A stretch of 64,000 nucleotides of DNA from positions 496,001-560,000 of the forward strand of contig NZ_JAGEMM010000001.1 of NCBI RefSeq assembly GCF_017921815.1, written 5' to 3'. The DNA is from Microvirga antarctica (GTDB lineage Bacteria > Pseudomonadota > Alphaproteobacteria > Rhizobiales > Beijerinckiaceae). Made by a program: the position numbers and the translations under genes. The notes beneath the pieces are model-generated. The model was given only the letters and a program-made list of their open reading frames with translations. It did not search any database and was not told the DNA's origin. Positions 18,701 to 27,186 of the stretch are shown in pieces (position 1 is the first letter of the stretch; each line of letters starts with the position of its first letter).

Positions 18701-18915
18701 TGGGGGTTGTGCCTTTGGTAATCGCAACTGGCCCCGGCTCAGAAATGCGCCAGGCCCTCGGGACTGCCGTGTTCGCTGGAATGCTCGGCGTCACCGTGTT
18801 CGGCCTGTTCCTGACGCCGGTCTTCTACGTCACGATCCGGCAGATCTCGCTCTGGCTCGGCCGGAAGAGCATGTCTGAAACCTCTCACCTGGCGCAGAGC
18901 GAAGCCGCCGAGTAG
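15733..18915 (+). CDS. RND multidrug efflux transporter, HAE-1 family
   Basis: A 1060-residue AcrB/MexF-like proton-driven pump. It has the N-terminal helix FFVDRPIFATVLSVILLLVG, two large periplasmic loops and twelve predicted membrane helices. The proton relay is intact: the paired Asp in GIVVDDAIVVVENVERN (TM4) and the Lys of VGLAAKNAILIVEFAKQ (TM10). Length is normal for the family. It exports amphiphilic or toxic compounds with the upstream adaptor and a tripartite channel encoded elsewhere. Possibly it protects against the island's catabolic intermediates, but its position in a housekeeping-like block argues for a general role. Confidence 0.96.
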   Translation: MRFAHFFVDRPIFATVLSVILLLVGGIAYTTLPVAQYPEIAPPTIVVRASYPGADAQTVAATVATPLEQQINGVEDMLYMSSYSTSDGSLSLTITFKLGTDLDQAQVLVQNRVAVATPRLPQEVRTLGVTTLKSSPDLMMVVHMLSPDETYDQLYVSNYARNNVRDVLLRLNGVGDLIIFGERQYSLRVWLDPEKLAAFGMTSGDVVRAVQEQNVQVSGGALGAQPAPTDNAFQVVVKTQGRFEDPRQFRQIIVRSTGDGRLVRLQDVARVELGAQDYVTNSYLNGKPAVALAIFQRPGTNALAAADDIVRTMGELKQRFPPGLAYEIVYNPTEFIAESVHEVYKTLFEAVILVVIVILVFLQSWRTAIIPIIAIPVSLIGSFAVMAALGFSINTLTLFGMVLAIGIVVDDAIVVVENVERNIALGLNPRDAAHKTMDEVGGAVLAIALVLAAVFIPTAFIPGITGQFYRQFALTVAVSTLISAFNSLTLSPALAALLLKRHSHEPPRHVIARAGKWAANRFNRGFDSMAGGYAKSVGGLVRHKLIVWPIYLGLLAGTLWVANAVPRGFIPTLDQGYAIVVVQLPDGSSLSRTDAVVQRASEILRETPGVQDAIAFAGFSGATFTNAPNAAAIFARFKPFEERIANRQSASAIIGQLFGRLQTIQEAFIIAIPPPPVSGLGNSGGFRMQLQERSGDDLDRVLAAAFELMGRARQNPNLSGVFTTFSASSPQIYLEIDRVKARILNVPIANIFETLQVNLGTAYVNDFNFLGRIWQVRAQADQRFRVEQADINRLRVRSSTGALVPLGTLVEMRDVAGPDLVQRFNMYTSVPLQGNAAPGVSSGTALDTMETLAREILPQGTSFEWTELAFQERQTGNTASLIFALSVLFVFLVLAAQYESWSLPIAIILVVPMAVLSALVGVMIRGMDNNILTQIGLVVLVGLAAKNAILIVEFAKQAEDEQGLGPIPAVVEACRLRLRPILMTAFAFILGVVPLVIATGPGSEMRQALGTAVFAGMLGVTVFGLFLTPVFYVTIRQISLWLGRKSMSETSHLAQSEAAE

Positions 18916-19029
18916 CGTCGCCATGCTGCACTGCAATAACGATCATCTGCTCCAGACGGGTGACAACACCGGTTGCCAATCCATATCATGAGGCTCCGCG
19001 GATTGTTCGATCCGCCGATGAGGTGTTCG

Positions 19030-20151
19030 ATGTTGATCGGTGTTCCGTCAGAAATCAAAGACAACGAAGCTCGCGTCGGGCTTATTCCGACCTCTGTCCA
19101 CGAACTGGTGCACCATGGCCATCGCGTGATGGTGCAATCGGGCGCCGGGCTCGGCGCAGGGCTTACGGATTCAGACTATATCCACGCCGGGGCAGAGATC
19201 GTCGACGGACCGGATCGGATCTTCGCCGATTCCGATATGATCGTGAAGGTCAAGGAACCGCTCTCCGAGGAGCGCAAGCGCCTTCGTCCCGGACAGGTCC
19301 TGTTCACCTATCTGCATCTGGCGCCGGATCCGGAACAGACCCGCGACCTCATCGCATCCGGCGCCATCTGCATCGCCTATGAAACCGTCACGTCGCCGTC
19401 CGGCGCCCTGCCCCTCTTGACCCCCATGTCCGAAGTCGCCGGGCGGCTGGCGCCCCAGGTGGGCGCGCACGCCTTGGAGAAATCACAGGGCGGCCGGGGA
19501 ATTCTTCTCGGCGGTGTGCCCGGAGTGCCCGCAGCCTCGGTGGTGATCATCGGGGGCGGCGTTTCCGGCACCCATGCGGCGACCATCGCCATCGGCATGG
19601 GCGCGCGCGTCACGGTCGTCGATCGATCCGCGGACGCGCTCAAGCGCCTTTCGGCGCAGTTCGGCAGCGCGATTTCGACGGTCTACTCGACCCGCAGCGC
19701 CATCGCCGATCTTCTCAAGGAGGCTGATCTGGTGATCGGTGCCGTCCTGATCCCCGGTGCTGCCGCGCCCAAGCTTGTCACCCGCGAGATGATTGGGTCG
19801 ATGAAAAAGGGGGCTGTTGTCGTAGACATCGCCATCGACCAGGGAGGCTGCTTCGAGACATCGCACGCCACGACGCATTCCAACCCGACCTATCTGGTGG
19901 ACGGTGTGGTTCACTACTGCGTTGCCAATATGCCAGGAGCAGTCGCGCGCACATCGACCTTCGCTCTCAACAACGCGACGCTGCCGTTCGTCCTCGCCCT
20001 GGCCGATCTCGGCTGGCAGGAAGCGCTCCTGCGCGATCGTCACCTGCTCGCCGGCCTGAATGTGTGCAGAGGTGAGCTGACATGCGAACCTGTGGCTGAG
20101 ACTCAGGGACTGGTGTTCGTCGATCCCCTTCTCGCCGTCCAGCGAGGGTAA
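19030..20151 (+). CDS. ald: Alanine dehydrogenase
   Basis: A 373-residue NAD-dependent L-alanine dehydrogenase, interconverting alanine with pyruvate and ammonia. Length and motifs match the family: MLIGVPSEIKDNEARVGL at the start (substrate Arg), VKVKEPL (Lys near residue 75), LFTYLHLAPD (catalytic His near 96), and the Rossmann loop IIGGGVSGTHAATIA followed by VVD, whose aspartate selects NAD. ATG at 19030 has GAGG about 7 bases upstream. An in-frame upstream extension adds 19 unconserved residues and is rejected. It stands alone after the efflux pair and could return nitrogen or carbon released by amino-acid-like substrates. Confidence 0.95.
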   Translation: MLIGVPSEIKDNEARVGLIPTSVHELVHHGHRVMVQSGAGLGAGLTDSDYIHAGAEIVDGPDRIFADSDMIVKVKEPLSEERKRLRPGQVLFTYLHLAPDPEQTRDLIASGAICIAYETVTSPSGALPLLTPMSEVAGRLAPQVGAHALEKSQGGRGILLGGVPGVPAASVVIIGGGVSGTHAATIAIGMGARVTVVDRSADALKRLSAQFGSAISTVYSTRSAIADLLKEADLVIGAVLIPGAAAPKLVTREMIGSMKKGAVVVDIAIDQGGCFETSHATTHSNPTYLVDGVVHYCVANMPGAVARTSTFALNNATLPFVLALADLGWQEALLRDRHLLAGLNVCRGELTCEPVAETQGLVFVDPLLAVQRG

Positions 20152-20331
20152 CCGAGCGGGCGTGGAAACTGCATTCGGTTTCAACGCGAGAAAACATCAC
20201 GCCCTCCACGGCCTGTTGTTTCTGAGAGCGCCATCAACATTCTGAAAAGAGACGGCTTTTTGGGAATATCTGGCTTGTCCGCCTGTGGAAGGCGCTCTCC
20301 TGCAGCGCTTGCTGTGAGCATCTGCAATATA

Positions 20332-20345
20332 TTTTAAGCTTGAAG
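20332..20345. promoter_or_regulatory. Shared operator, copy 1 (TTTTAAGCTTGAAG), in the gap 20152-20477
   Basis: The 14-base imperfect palindrome is centred on AAGCTT inside an AT-rich patch, in a 326-base gene-free gap otherwise without strong structure. It lies 132 bases before the peptide-type importer operon. The same motif occurs at 37996, 45846, 51482 and 52309. Confidence 0.7.
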
Positions 20346-20477
20346 TGTATTCTGTCGCGTGCTTCCCTTTCGTCGTCAGTCAGGTCCTGATCCAAAAATG
20401 ATCACGGGCGGCTGCCAGGTCGCGCTTCGACGTTCCAGGACGGGCAACGTTCACACGACGCATCACAGGGGATGAGC

Positions 20478-22073
20478 ATGCACCGCTTCACTTCACCCAA
20501 GGCAGTTGGCGCGGCAGCAACTGCCGCCCTCCTCTCGGCCACCCTCGCCAGCGCGGCACACGCCGCCAATATGAGCTTTGCCACACCGGGCGATGCTTAC
20601 ACGCTCGATCCGCATGCCATCAACAATACCTTCGTGCTCTCGATTCTCGGAAACGTTTACGAGCCGCTGGTCCGTCGCGCCGGTGACCTGTCCCTTGAGC
20701 CTGCACTCGCAAGCGCGTGGAAGCAGACAGATCCCTCCACGTGGCGTTTCGATTTGCGCCGTGGCGTGAAGTTCCAGGACGGTTCCGAATTCAACGCCGA
20801 TGATGTGGTCTTCTCGTTCGATCGCGCCCGCGCGGGCGGTGTGAAGAACATGCTGACGACGATCGATTCCCTGACGAAAGTCGACGACTACACCATCGAT
20901 ATCAAGACAAAGGGTCCGGATCCGATCCTGCCCCAGGAATTGACCAGCTGGTACATCATGGATTCCGGCTGGGCCGAGAAGAACAACGCGGCAAAGCCTG
21001 GATCCGCCGACAATAAGACAGAGACGTTTGCCAGTCGGAATACAAACGGCACCGGGCCTTTCAAGGTGGTCGAACGCGATCCCAGCGTGAAAACCATCTT
21101 CGAGAAGAACGCAACCTGGTGGGACAAGCCCGTCCACAACCTAGACAAGGTGACATTCTTCGTCATTCCGAATGCGGCAACCCGGGTTTCTGCCCTCGTC
21201 TCGGGCGAGGTCGATCTCATTGACGGGCTTCCGCCCCAGGATGCCGAGCGCATCAAGACGGCCGAGAGCCTGAAAGTCGTCTCCGGTCCCGATCTGCGGG
21301 TCATCTACCTGCAGCCAGACATGGCGCGTGACGAACTCCAATACAGCAGCGTGAAGGGAAAGAACCCGTTCAAGGATGTCCGCGTGCGGCAGGCCATGCA
21401 ACTGGCGGTCGACGTGGTGGCGATCCAGCAGAAGGTCATGCGTGGTTTCTCGGTCCCGACCGGCACGTTGATCGCCAAGGAAGTCAACGGTTACGATGCC
21501 GAATCCGGCGCCGTGATCAAACCTGATGTCGCCAAGGCCAAAGCCCTGCTTACAGAGGCTGGTTATCCTGACGGCTTCTCTGTAACACTGGACTGCACCA
21601 ACGATCGCTTCATGAACGATGAGGCCATCTGCATTGGTGTCTCGGGCTCTCTGGCGCGCATCGGCATCAAGGTGGAACCACGGGCACAGACAGTCGGAAA
21701 ATGGGCCCAGCAGATCAACCCGCCCGGCTACAATACCAGCTTCTCTCTCGTGGGATATACGCCCGCCACTTATGACGCCCACAACTTCCTCCAGACAATT
21801 GCGGGAAGCCGCAACGCAGAGGCGGGACGGGGCGTGTTTAACATCGGTGGCTACTCGAACCCAAAGGTGGATGAACTGATCGCGCAGATTCAGATCGAGA
21901 CCGACACAACCAAACGGTTGGCCGCGATCAAGCAGGCATTTCAGATCATCAAAGCAGACGCGGGCTTCATTCCCGTTCATCAGCAGATGATCATCTGGGG
22001 CGTCAAGAAGAACATCGACGTGGTACAACCTGCCGACGGCAGTCTCCCGCTTCGCCTCGTCACCGTGAAGTAA
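20478..22073 (+). CDS. Peptide/nickel-type ABC transporter substrate-binding protein (SBP family 5)
   Basis: A 531-residue secreted binding protein. A Sec signal of about 30 residues ends ASAAHAA. The family core follows: TPGDAYTLDPHAINNTFVLSILGNVYEPLV and WRFDLRRGVKFQDGSEFNADDVVFS. ATG at 20478 is chosen over 20472 because the AGGGG ribosome site is 6 bases before it. It starts a seven-gene operon: binding protein, M20 deacylase, two permeases, two ATPases and a DMT exporter. The enclosed deacylase suggests an N-acyl amino acid or dipeptide ligand (inference). Confidence 0.94.
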   Translation: MHRFTSPKAVGAAATAALLSATLASAAHAANMSFATPGDAYTLDPHAINNTFVLSILGNVYEPLVRRAGDLSLEPALASAWKQTDPSTWRFDLRRGVKFQDGSEFNADDVVFSFDRARAGGVKNMLTTIDSLTKVDDYTIDIKTKGPDPILPQELTSWYIMDSGWAEKNNAAKPGSADNKTETFASRNTNGTGPFKVVERDPSVKTIFEKNATWWDKPVHNLDKVTFFVIPNAATRVSALVSGEVDLIDGLPPQDAERIKTAESLKVVSGPDLRVIYLQPDMARDELQYSSVKGKNPFKDVRVRQAMQLAVDVVAIQQKVMRGFSVPTGTLIAKEVNGYDAESGAVIKPDVAKAKALLTEAGYPDGFSVTLDCTNDRFMNDEAICIGVSGSLARIGIKVEPRAQTVGKWAQQINPPGYNTSFSLVGYTPATYDAHNFLQTIAGSRNAEAGRGVFNIGGYSNPKVDELIAQIQIETDTTKRLAAIKQAFQIIKADAGFIPVHQQMIIWGVKKNIDVVQPADGSLPLRLVTVK

Positions 22074-22082
22074 GGGCGGTTC

Positions 22083-23231
22083 ATGGTCGCCGAGACAGCC
22101 GACATTCTCGCTCGCCTGGTCGGCTTCCCGACTATCAGTGCTGCATCCAACCTCAGCCTTCTCGACTATGTCGAGGAGGAGGTGACTCGGTTCGGTGCCC
22201 GGGTGAGGCGTTTTCCGAACGCGGAGGGCGACAAGGCCAACCTCCTCGTGTCCGTCGGGCCGGACGAGCCTGGCGGGATCGTCCTGTCGGGTCACACCGA
22301 TGTTGTGCCGACCGATGGGCAGATCTGGACCGGCAATCCCTTTGAGCTTCGCCGACAGAATGACCGGCTGATCGGCCGCGGTGCCACGGACATGAAAGGC
22401 TTTCTCGCCTGCTGTCTTGCCGCATTGCCGACGATTTCCGCGCAAGGGCTGCGTCGGCCGGTCCATTTCGCCTTCTCGTACGATGAGGAGGTTGGCTGCA
22501 CCGGCGTCGGGCCGATGGCCGAATGGATCGGATCCTCGGCGCTTGCGCCCAAATTCGCCGTCATTGGTGAACCGTCATCCATGGAGTTCGTCAGCGCTCA
22601 TAAGGGCGGCCTCATCGGATGGGCGACCGTTAAGGGCAAGCCGGGCCATTCATCGCAACCAGATCGCTACGTGAATGCGGTCATGGTGGCATCGCAATTG
22701 GTGGCGTTCATCGAGACCCTTCGCGTTGGGATGCGCGACGGCCCATTCTTTGAAGGCCTCGATCCTCCCTATTCGACCATCCAAGTGAACCAGATTGCGG
22801 GCGGCAGCCACGGCAACATCGTCGCAGAGACCTGTCGGTTCTTCTGGGAGATGCGGATCATCCCGGGCCAAAGTCCCGATGCGGTCTTCGACACCATCAA
22901 GCGCTATGCTCACGATGTGCTCGAACCCGCGATGCACCGCGTCGATCCGGGAACCGGCATCATGTTTGAGGTACAGGCTTCCATCCCCGCACTCGCGCCC
23001 AACGACGACACCGATCTCGAACGGGACATTCTCGCCCTGCTCGGAAAATCGCAAACCTTGCGTGTTCCCTACGGGTCTGAGGCGGGCATCTTCCAGCAGG
23101 CCGGCATCCCCTCGATGATCATTGGACCCGGCGACATCGCCGATGCCCATCAGCCAGACGAGTCCATCGGGGTTCTGGAACTGTCCGATTGCGTGGAATT
23201 TCTGACCCGTCTGACGCGCACCTATTGCTGA
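22083..23231 (+). CDS. M20 metallopeptidase, ArgE/acetylornithine deacetylase-like
   Basis: A 382-residue zinc-dependent amidohydrolase of the M20A group, cytoplasmic. Metal and catalytic residues are in place: His71 and Asp73 of SGHTDVVP, bridging Asp103 in ATDMKG, and the Glu135/Glu136 pair in SYDEEVG. The dimerisation lid begins around AHKGGLIGWATVKGKPGHSS, where its His aligns with the substrate carboxylate-binding histidine. Length fits ArgE. Because it sits between the binding protein and permeases, it more likely removes an acyl group from the imported compound than serves arginine biosynthesis. It begins 9 bases after the preceding stop. Confidence 0.92.
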   Translation: MVAETADILARLVGFPTISAASNLSLLDYVEEEVTRFGARVRRFPNAEGDKANLLVSVGPDEPGGIVLSGHTDVVPTDGQIWTGNPFELRRQNDRLIGRGATDMKGFLACCLAALPTISAQGLRRPVHFAFSYDEEVGCTGVGPMAEWIGSSALAPKFAVIGEPSSMEFVSAHKGGLIGWATVKGKPGHSSQPDRYVNAVMVASQLVAFIETLRVGMRDGPFFEGLDPPYSTIQVNQIAGGSHGNIVAETCRFFWEMRIIPGQSPDAVFDTIKRYAHDVLEPAMHRVDPGTGIMFEVQASIPALAPNDDTDLERDILALLGKSQTLRVPYGSEAGIFQQAGIPSMIIGPGDIADAHQPDESIGVLELSDCVEFLTRLTRTYC

Positions 23232-23245
23232 GGACAATCTGACTC

Positions 23246-24214
23246 ATGCTTCGCTATTTCGCGTCACGGACGTTCCAGGCGGTGATCGTGCTGTTCATCA
23301 TCAGCCTGATCGGCTTTGCACTCGTGGCAAATCTCGGCGATCCGCTGGCGGCCTTGCTCAGTCCCGATGCAACGGAGGCGCAGCGTGCCGAACTGGCGGC
23401 GTCGCTGAACCTGAACGCGTCATTTGCGGAGCGTTTCCTGAGCTTTTTCGGCGGATTGTGGCGGGGCGATTTCGGCATCTCCTATCGCACTCATGAACCC
23501 GTCGCCCATCTCATCTGGGATCGTCTCCCCGCGACGATCGAGCTGGCTTTTGCGAGCCTCATCCTCACGCTCGTGATCGGAATTCCGGCGGGCGTTCATT
23601 GCGGCGTGCATCCAAAATCGATGCTGTCACGGGCCATCATGTTCTCGTCGATCATCGGCGTGACATTACCAACTTTCGTTGCCGGAATTCTTCTCATCCT
23701 TGTCTTCGCGGTGAAACTCGCGTGGCTGCCATCCTTCGGGCGCGGCGGGGTCGTCGATCTCGGGTTCTGGAAGACCGGACTTCTGACAGCATCGGGATGG
23801 CGTGCGCTGATCCTGCCCGCCATCACGCTATCGCTGTTTCAGGTCACCTTCATCATCCGAATGATCCGCACCCAGTTGCTGGAGGTTGGCCAAACCGAAT
23901 ATATCCGTTTCGCGCGCGCGCGCGGCCTCACCGAAAGCCGGGTCTGGTATCTGCACGCCTTGAAGAACACGCTCCTACCCGTGGTCACAATCATCGGCCT
24001 TCAACTCGGAAACATCATCGCGTTTTCAGTGGTCACCGAGAGCGTCTTCGCTTGGCCGGGGGTCGGCCTTCTCTTCCTGCAATCAATCCAGTCTGCCGAT
24101 ATCCCTGTGATCTCGATCTATCTCATCCTCATCGGCGCGATATTCATCATCATCAACCTCATCGTGGAGCTGACCTACCCGGTCATCGATCCGCGGGTTC
24201 TCAGGAGCCGGTGA
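23246..24214 (+). CDS. Peptide-type ABC transporter permease (DppB-like)
   Basis: A 322-residue inner-membrane protein with about six helices, starting MLRYFASRTFQAVIVLFIISLIGFAL. Its EAA loop, contacting the ATPase, is QTEYIRFARARGLTESRVWYLHALKNTLLPVVTIIGLQ. The FAWPGVGLLFLQSIQSADIPVI ending is typical of DppB. It forms a heterodimer with the next gene, whose ATG overlaps its stop. It belongs to the 20478-28065 operon. Confidence 0.94.
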   Translation: MLRYFASRTFQAVIVLFIISLIGFALVANLGDPLAALLSPDATEAQRAELAASLNLNASFAERFLSFFGGLWRGDFGISYRTHEPVAHLIWDRLPATIELAFASLILTLVIGIPAGVHCGVHPKSMLSRAIMFSSIIGVTLPTFVAGILLILVFAVKLAWLPSFGRGGVVDLGFWKTGLLTASGWRALILPAITLSLFQVTFIIRMIRTQLLEVGQTEYIRFARARGLTESRVWYLHALKNTLLPVVTIIGLQLGNIIAFSVVTESVFAWPGVGLLFLQSIQSADIPVISIYLILIGAIFIIINLIVELTYPVIDPRVLRSR

Positions 24215-25161
24215 TGTCGATCGCGACTGAAACACTCTCTCACCGCAATCGCGCCATCCAAGGTTTGGAATGGCTATGGCAGTCCGTCCGCACGGCCCCG
24301 GGGCCGAGCCTCGCAGGGCTCATTGCTCTGTCTCTGGTGCTGTTTGCTTTCGTCGTTCCGCTCGTGATCAGCAGTTCCCCATTCGATCCTGCAAATGCCG
24401 ATCTGCTCAACTCTTTGAACCCACCCTTCTGGTCCGAAGGGGGGAGCATGGTGTTTCCCCTTGGCACGGACGATCAGGGACGGGATCTTCTGACGGCTTT
24501 GGCCTTCGGCCTCAGGACATCACTGATCGTCGGCATCCTGTCCGTCATCATCGGCCTGGTCATCGGCGTCTCGTTGGGGCTTATCTCGGGATTTGCCGGA
24601 GGCGCTGTCGACACAATCATCATGCGGGCTGCCGACGTGCAACTCGCCTACCCCGCCCTGCTCCTGGCCATGATCATCGATGGCGCCATGCGTCAGGCGC
24701 TCGGGACGTCGCGCGATACCAACACGGCCATTGCCATCGTCGTGGTGTCGATCGGCATTTCGTTCTGGGTCCAGTATGCCAGGACAATCCGCGCATCCGT
24801 CCTTGTGGAGAGGGAGCAGGACTACGTGGCCGCCGCGCGGGTTACCGGTCGGAGCCGGCTCGCGATCATCGCCCTTCACATTCTTCCCAACATCATGGCA
24901 CCGGTTCTCGTCATTGCCACGATCAATCTCGCCATCGCGATCATCACGGAGGCGACGTTGAGCTTTCTGGGCATCGGCATTCCGCTCACGCAGCCATCGC
25001 TCGGAACACTGATCCGTAACGGCAACAATTTCCTGCAATCCGGCGAATGGTGGATCGTCGCGTGGCCTTGCGCGGTGCTCATGCTCTTCGTGTTCTCCGT
25101 CAACGTGTTCGGAGACCACTTGCGCGATGTCTTCAACCCGCGCCTCAGAACGAGGCGCTGA
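24214..25161 (+). CDS. Peptide-type ABC transporter permease (DppC-like)
   Basis: A 315-residue DppC-family permease. An N-terminal cytoplasmic segment precedes the first helix (AGLIALSLVLFAFVVPLVI). The diagnostic LGTDDQGRDLLTALAFGLRTSLIVG appears after the first periplasmic loop, and the EAA loop is EQDYVAAARVTGRSRLAIIALHILPN. The start ATG at 24214 overlaps the DppB-like stop (TGATG). It pairs with that protein to form the channel. Confidence 0.94.
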   Translation: MSIATETLSHRNRAIQGLEWLWQSVRTAPGPSLAGLIALSLVLFAFVVPLVISSSPFDPANADLLNSLNPPFWSEGGSMVFPLGTDDQGRDLLTALAFGLRTSLIVGILSVIIGLVIGVSLGLISGFAGGAVDTIIMRAADVQLAYPALLLAMIIDGAMRQALGTSRDTNTAIAIVVVSIGISFWVQYARTIRASVLVEREQDYVAAARVTGRSRLAIIALHILPNIMAPVLVIATINLAIAIITEATLSFLGIGIPLTQPSLGTLIRNGNNFLQSGEWWIVAWPCAVLMLFVFSVNVFGDHLRDVFNPRLRTRR

Positions 25162-25163
25162 GG

Positions 25164-26138
25164 ATGACACCCATTCTTGAGGTCAATGACCTCACCGTCA
25201 CCATGAAGCGCCCCTTCAGGACGCTGACAGCTCTGGACCGTGTAACGCTCACTATCGGCAAGGGCGAGGTCCTGGGGCTCGTGGGCGAGTCGGGAGCCGG
25301 AAAGTCGCTGACCGGTGCGGCGATCGTGAACCTCCTCGTCCCGCCCCTGCGGCAGACAGGCGGCTCCATCGCTCTCGCCGGGAGGCGCATCGACACGCTA
25401 TCGCGCGACGACATGCGCAAGGTTCGCGGGAGAGAGATCGGTTTCATCTTCCAGGATCCCTCGACCAGTCTCAATCCGGTTCTCTCCATCGGGCACCAAC
25501 TCATTGAAACGATGATGACCCACCTTCCGATCGGTCGCGACGAGGCACGCCGCCGTGCCATCGCGTGGATCGACCGGATCGGGATTCCGGAAGCCGAGCG
25601 GCGGCTCGACCAGTATCCCCACGAATTCTCCGGTGGCATGCGCCAGCGCATCGTGATCGCGCTCGCGCTTTGCGCCGAACCCTCCCTCGTGATCGCGGAC
25701 GAACCGACGACGGCTTTGGATGTGTCGGTTCAGGCGCGGGTGCTGCAGTTGCTGAAAGACCTGCATGGGGAGACGGGCGTTGCCATGCTGCTGATCACCC
25801 ACGATCTCGGTGTCATCGCGAAGATGGCTGACAGGGTCGCGGTTCTGTACACGGGTCGCGTGGTTGAGATCGGCCCCACATCCGCAATCCTCAACAGCCC
25901 TCATCACCACTACACGCACGGCCTGATGAAGGCGACGCCGACACCGAACATGCAGACCCAGAGGCTCGATGCCATACCGGGTTCCATGCCCAATCTCGCG
26001 GCGATTCCGAGCGGGTGCTCATTCCATCCCCGGTGCCCGCGCAGCGACGCGACCTGCCGTGATCATCTTCCGCGGCTGTCCGGGGTTGAAAGCGGATTTG
26101 CGTGCTGGCACCCCCTGTCTGCTGGAGGCACCTCATGA
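25164..26138 (+). CDS. Peptide-type ABC transporter ATP-binding protein (DppD-like)
   Basis: A 324-residue ATPase. Walker A is GESGAGKS near residue 42, the Q-loop lies in GFIFQDPSTSLNPVL, the signature is FSGGMRQRI, and Walker B is LVIADEPTTALD with the H-loop ITHDLGV. The C-terminal oligopeptide extension carries cysteines (GCSFHPRCPRSDATC), matching the four-cysteine region seen in Dpp/Opp ATPases. It begins two bases after the DppC-like stop and overlaps the next ATPase by ATGA. Confidence 0.94.
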   Translation: MTPILEVNDLTVTMKRPFRTLTALDRVTLTIGKGEVLGLVGESGAGKSLTGAAIVNLLVPPLRQTGGSIALAGRRIDTLSRDDMRKVRGREIGFIFQDPSTSLNPVLSIGHQLIETMMTHLPIGRDEARRRAIAWIDRIGIPEAERRLDQYPHEFSGGMRQRIVIALALCAEPSLVIADEPTTALDVSVQARVLQLLKDLHGETGVAMLLITHDLGVIAKMADRVAVLYTGRVVEIGPTSAILNSPHHHYTHGLMKATPTPNMQTQRLDAIPGSMPNLAAIPSGCSFHPRCPRSDATCRDHLPRLSGVESGFACWHPLSAGGTS

Positions 26139-27127
26139 CGCGGGATGATCTCCTCGCCCTTGACGGCGTCAGTCGTACCTTTGGCGGCCAACCGACGTTT
26201 CTCTCCGGTCTTCTTGGCCAGAGCAATCAGGGAACCCGCGCGGTCGATTCGGTCAGCCTGACGATTCGACGCGGCGAAACGCTGGGGCTCGTCGGAGAGA
26301 GCGGTTGCGGAAAATCAACGCTCGCGCGGATCGTCGCCGGTTTGATCAAGCCTGACCGCGGAACGATCACGTTCAAGGGTCGACCCAGCGCATCCGCGGC
26401 GTCAGCACGGCCTCGGGTTCAGATGATCTTTCAGGATCCCTTTTCATCGCTGAATGGACGCTGGACCGTCGGGCGCATCGTTGCCGAACCCATTCGCGTT
26501 CACAACCTGCGCAAGGGTTCGGCTGTCCGCGATCGCGTGGCGGAATTGCTTGAGCAGGTTGGTCTCTCAGCGGCCGATGTGGTCAAGTATCCGCATGAAT
26601 TTTCGGGCGGCCAGCGCCAGCGTATCGCTATTGCACGCTCACTGGCCGGAGAGCCCGATTTTCTCATTCTGGACGAGCCGACAAGCGCCCTCGACGTCTC
26701 CGTTCAGGCGCAGATCCTGAATCTCCTGAAGGATCTGCAACGGGACTTGGACCTGACTTACTTCTTCATCACGCACAATCTCGGCGTCGTCCGGGTGATC
26801 GCGGACAGGATCGGCGTGATGTATCTGGGCCAGATCGTGGAGATTGCCGACAATCCCACGCTCTTCGAGGCGCCGCGCCACCCCTATACCCGTCTGCTCC
26901 TCGATGCAGCCCTCGATCTGGATACCTCGGACCTGTCGCTCCATCCCATTCCTGGCGAATTGCCCAGCCCGCAGTTTCCGCCACCCGGCTGTCGGTTTCA
27001 GTCCCGCTGTCCGCGAATGAAGCAGATTTGCATCGACGTTGAGCCGGTGCTGACTTACGAGGGAGAGAGCGCCGTTCGCTGCCACTTTCCACTATTGTCG
27101 GACAGACAGGCATCCTTCCCGGCGTAG
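26135..27127 (+). CDS. Peptide-type ABC transporter ATP-binding protein (DppF-like)
   Basis: A 330-residue ATPase partnering the DppD-like protein. Walker A is GESGCGKST, the Q-loop is MIFQDPFSSLN, the signature is FSGGQRQRIAIARSL, Walker B is FLILDEPTSALD and the switch is ITHNLGVV. The C-terminal Cys region is PGCRFQSRCPRMKQIC. Translation starts within the previous gene's stop (ATGA). It completes the binding protein, B, C, D, F set required for a functional importer. Confidence 0.94.
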   Translation: MTRDDLLALDGVSRTFGGQPTFLSGLLGQSNQGTRAVDSVSLTIRRGETLGLVGESGCGKSTLARIVAGLIKPDRGTITFKGRPSASAASARPRVQMIFQDPFSSLNGRWTVGRIVAEPIRVHNLRKGSAVRDRVAELLEQVGLSAADVVKYPHEFSGGQRQRIAIARSLAGEPDFLILDEPTSALDVSVQAQILNLLKDLQRDLDLTYFFITHNLGVVRVIADRIGVMYLGQIVEIADNPTLFEAPRHPYTRLLLDAALDLDTSDLSLHPIPGELPSPQFPPPGCRFQSRCPRMKQICIDVEPVLTYEGESAVRCHFPLLSDRQASFPA

Positions 27128-27186
27128 TGGTCTGCTGGTCAGCGGCATCACGGCTTCTGTCGCGTTTGCGAAGGTTAAAGATCCTC

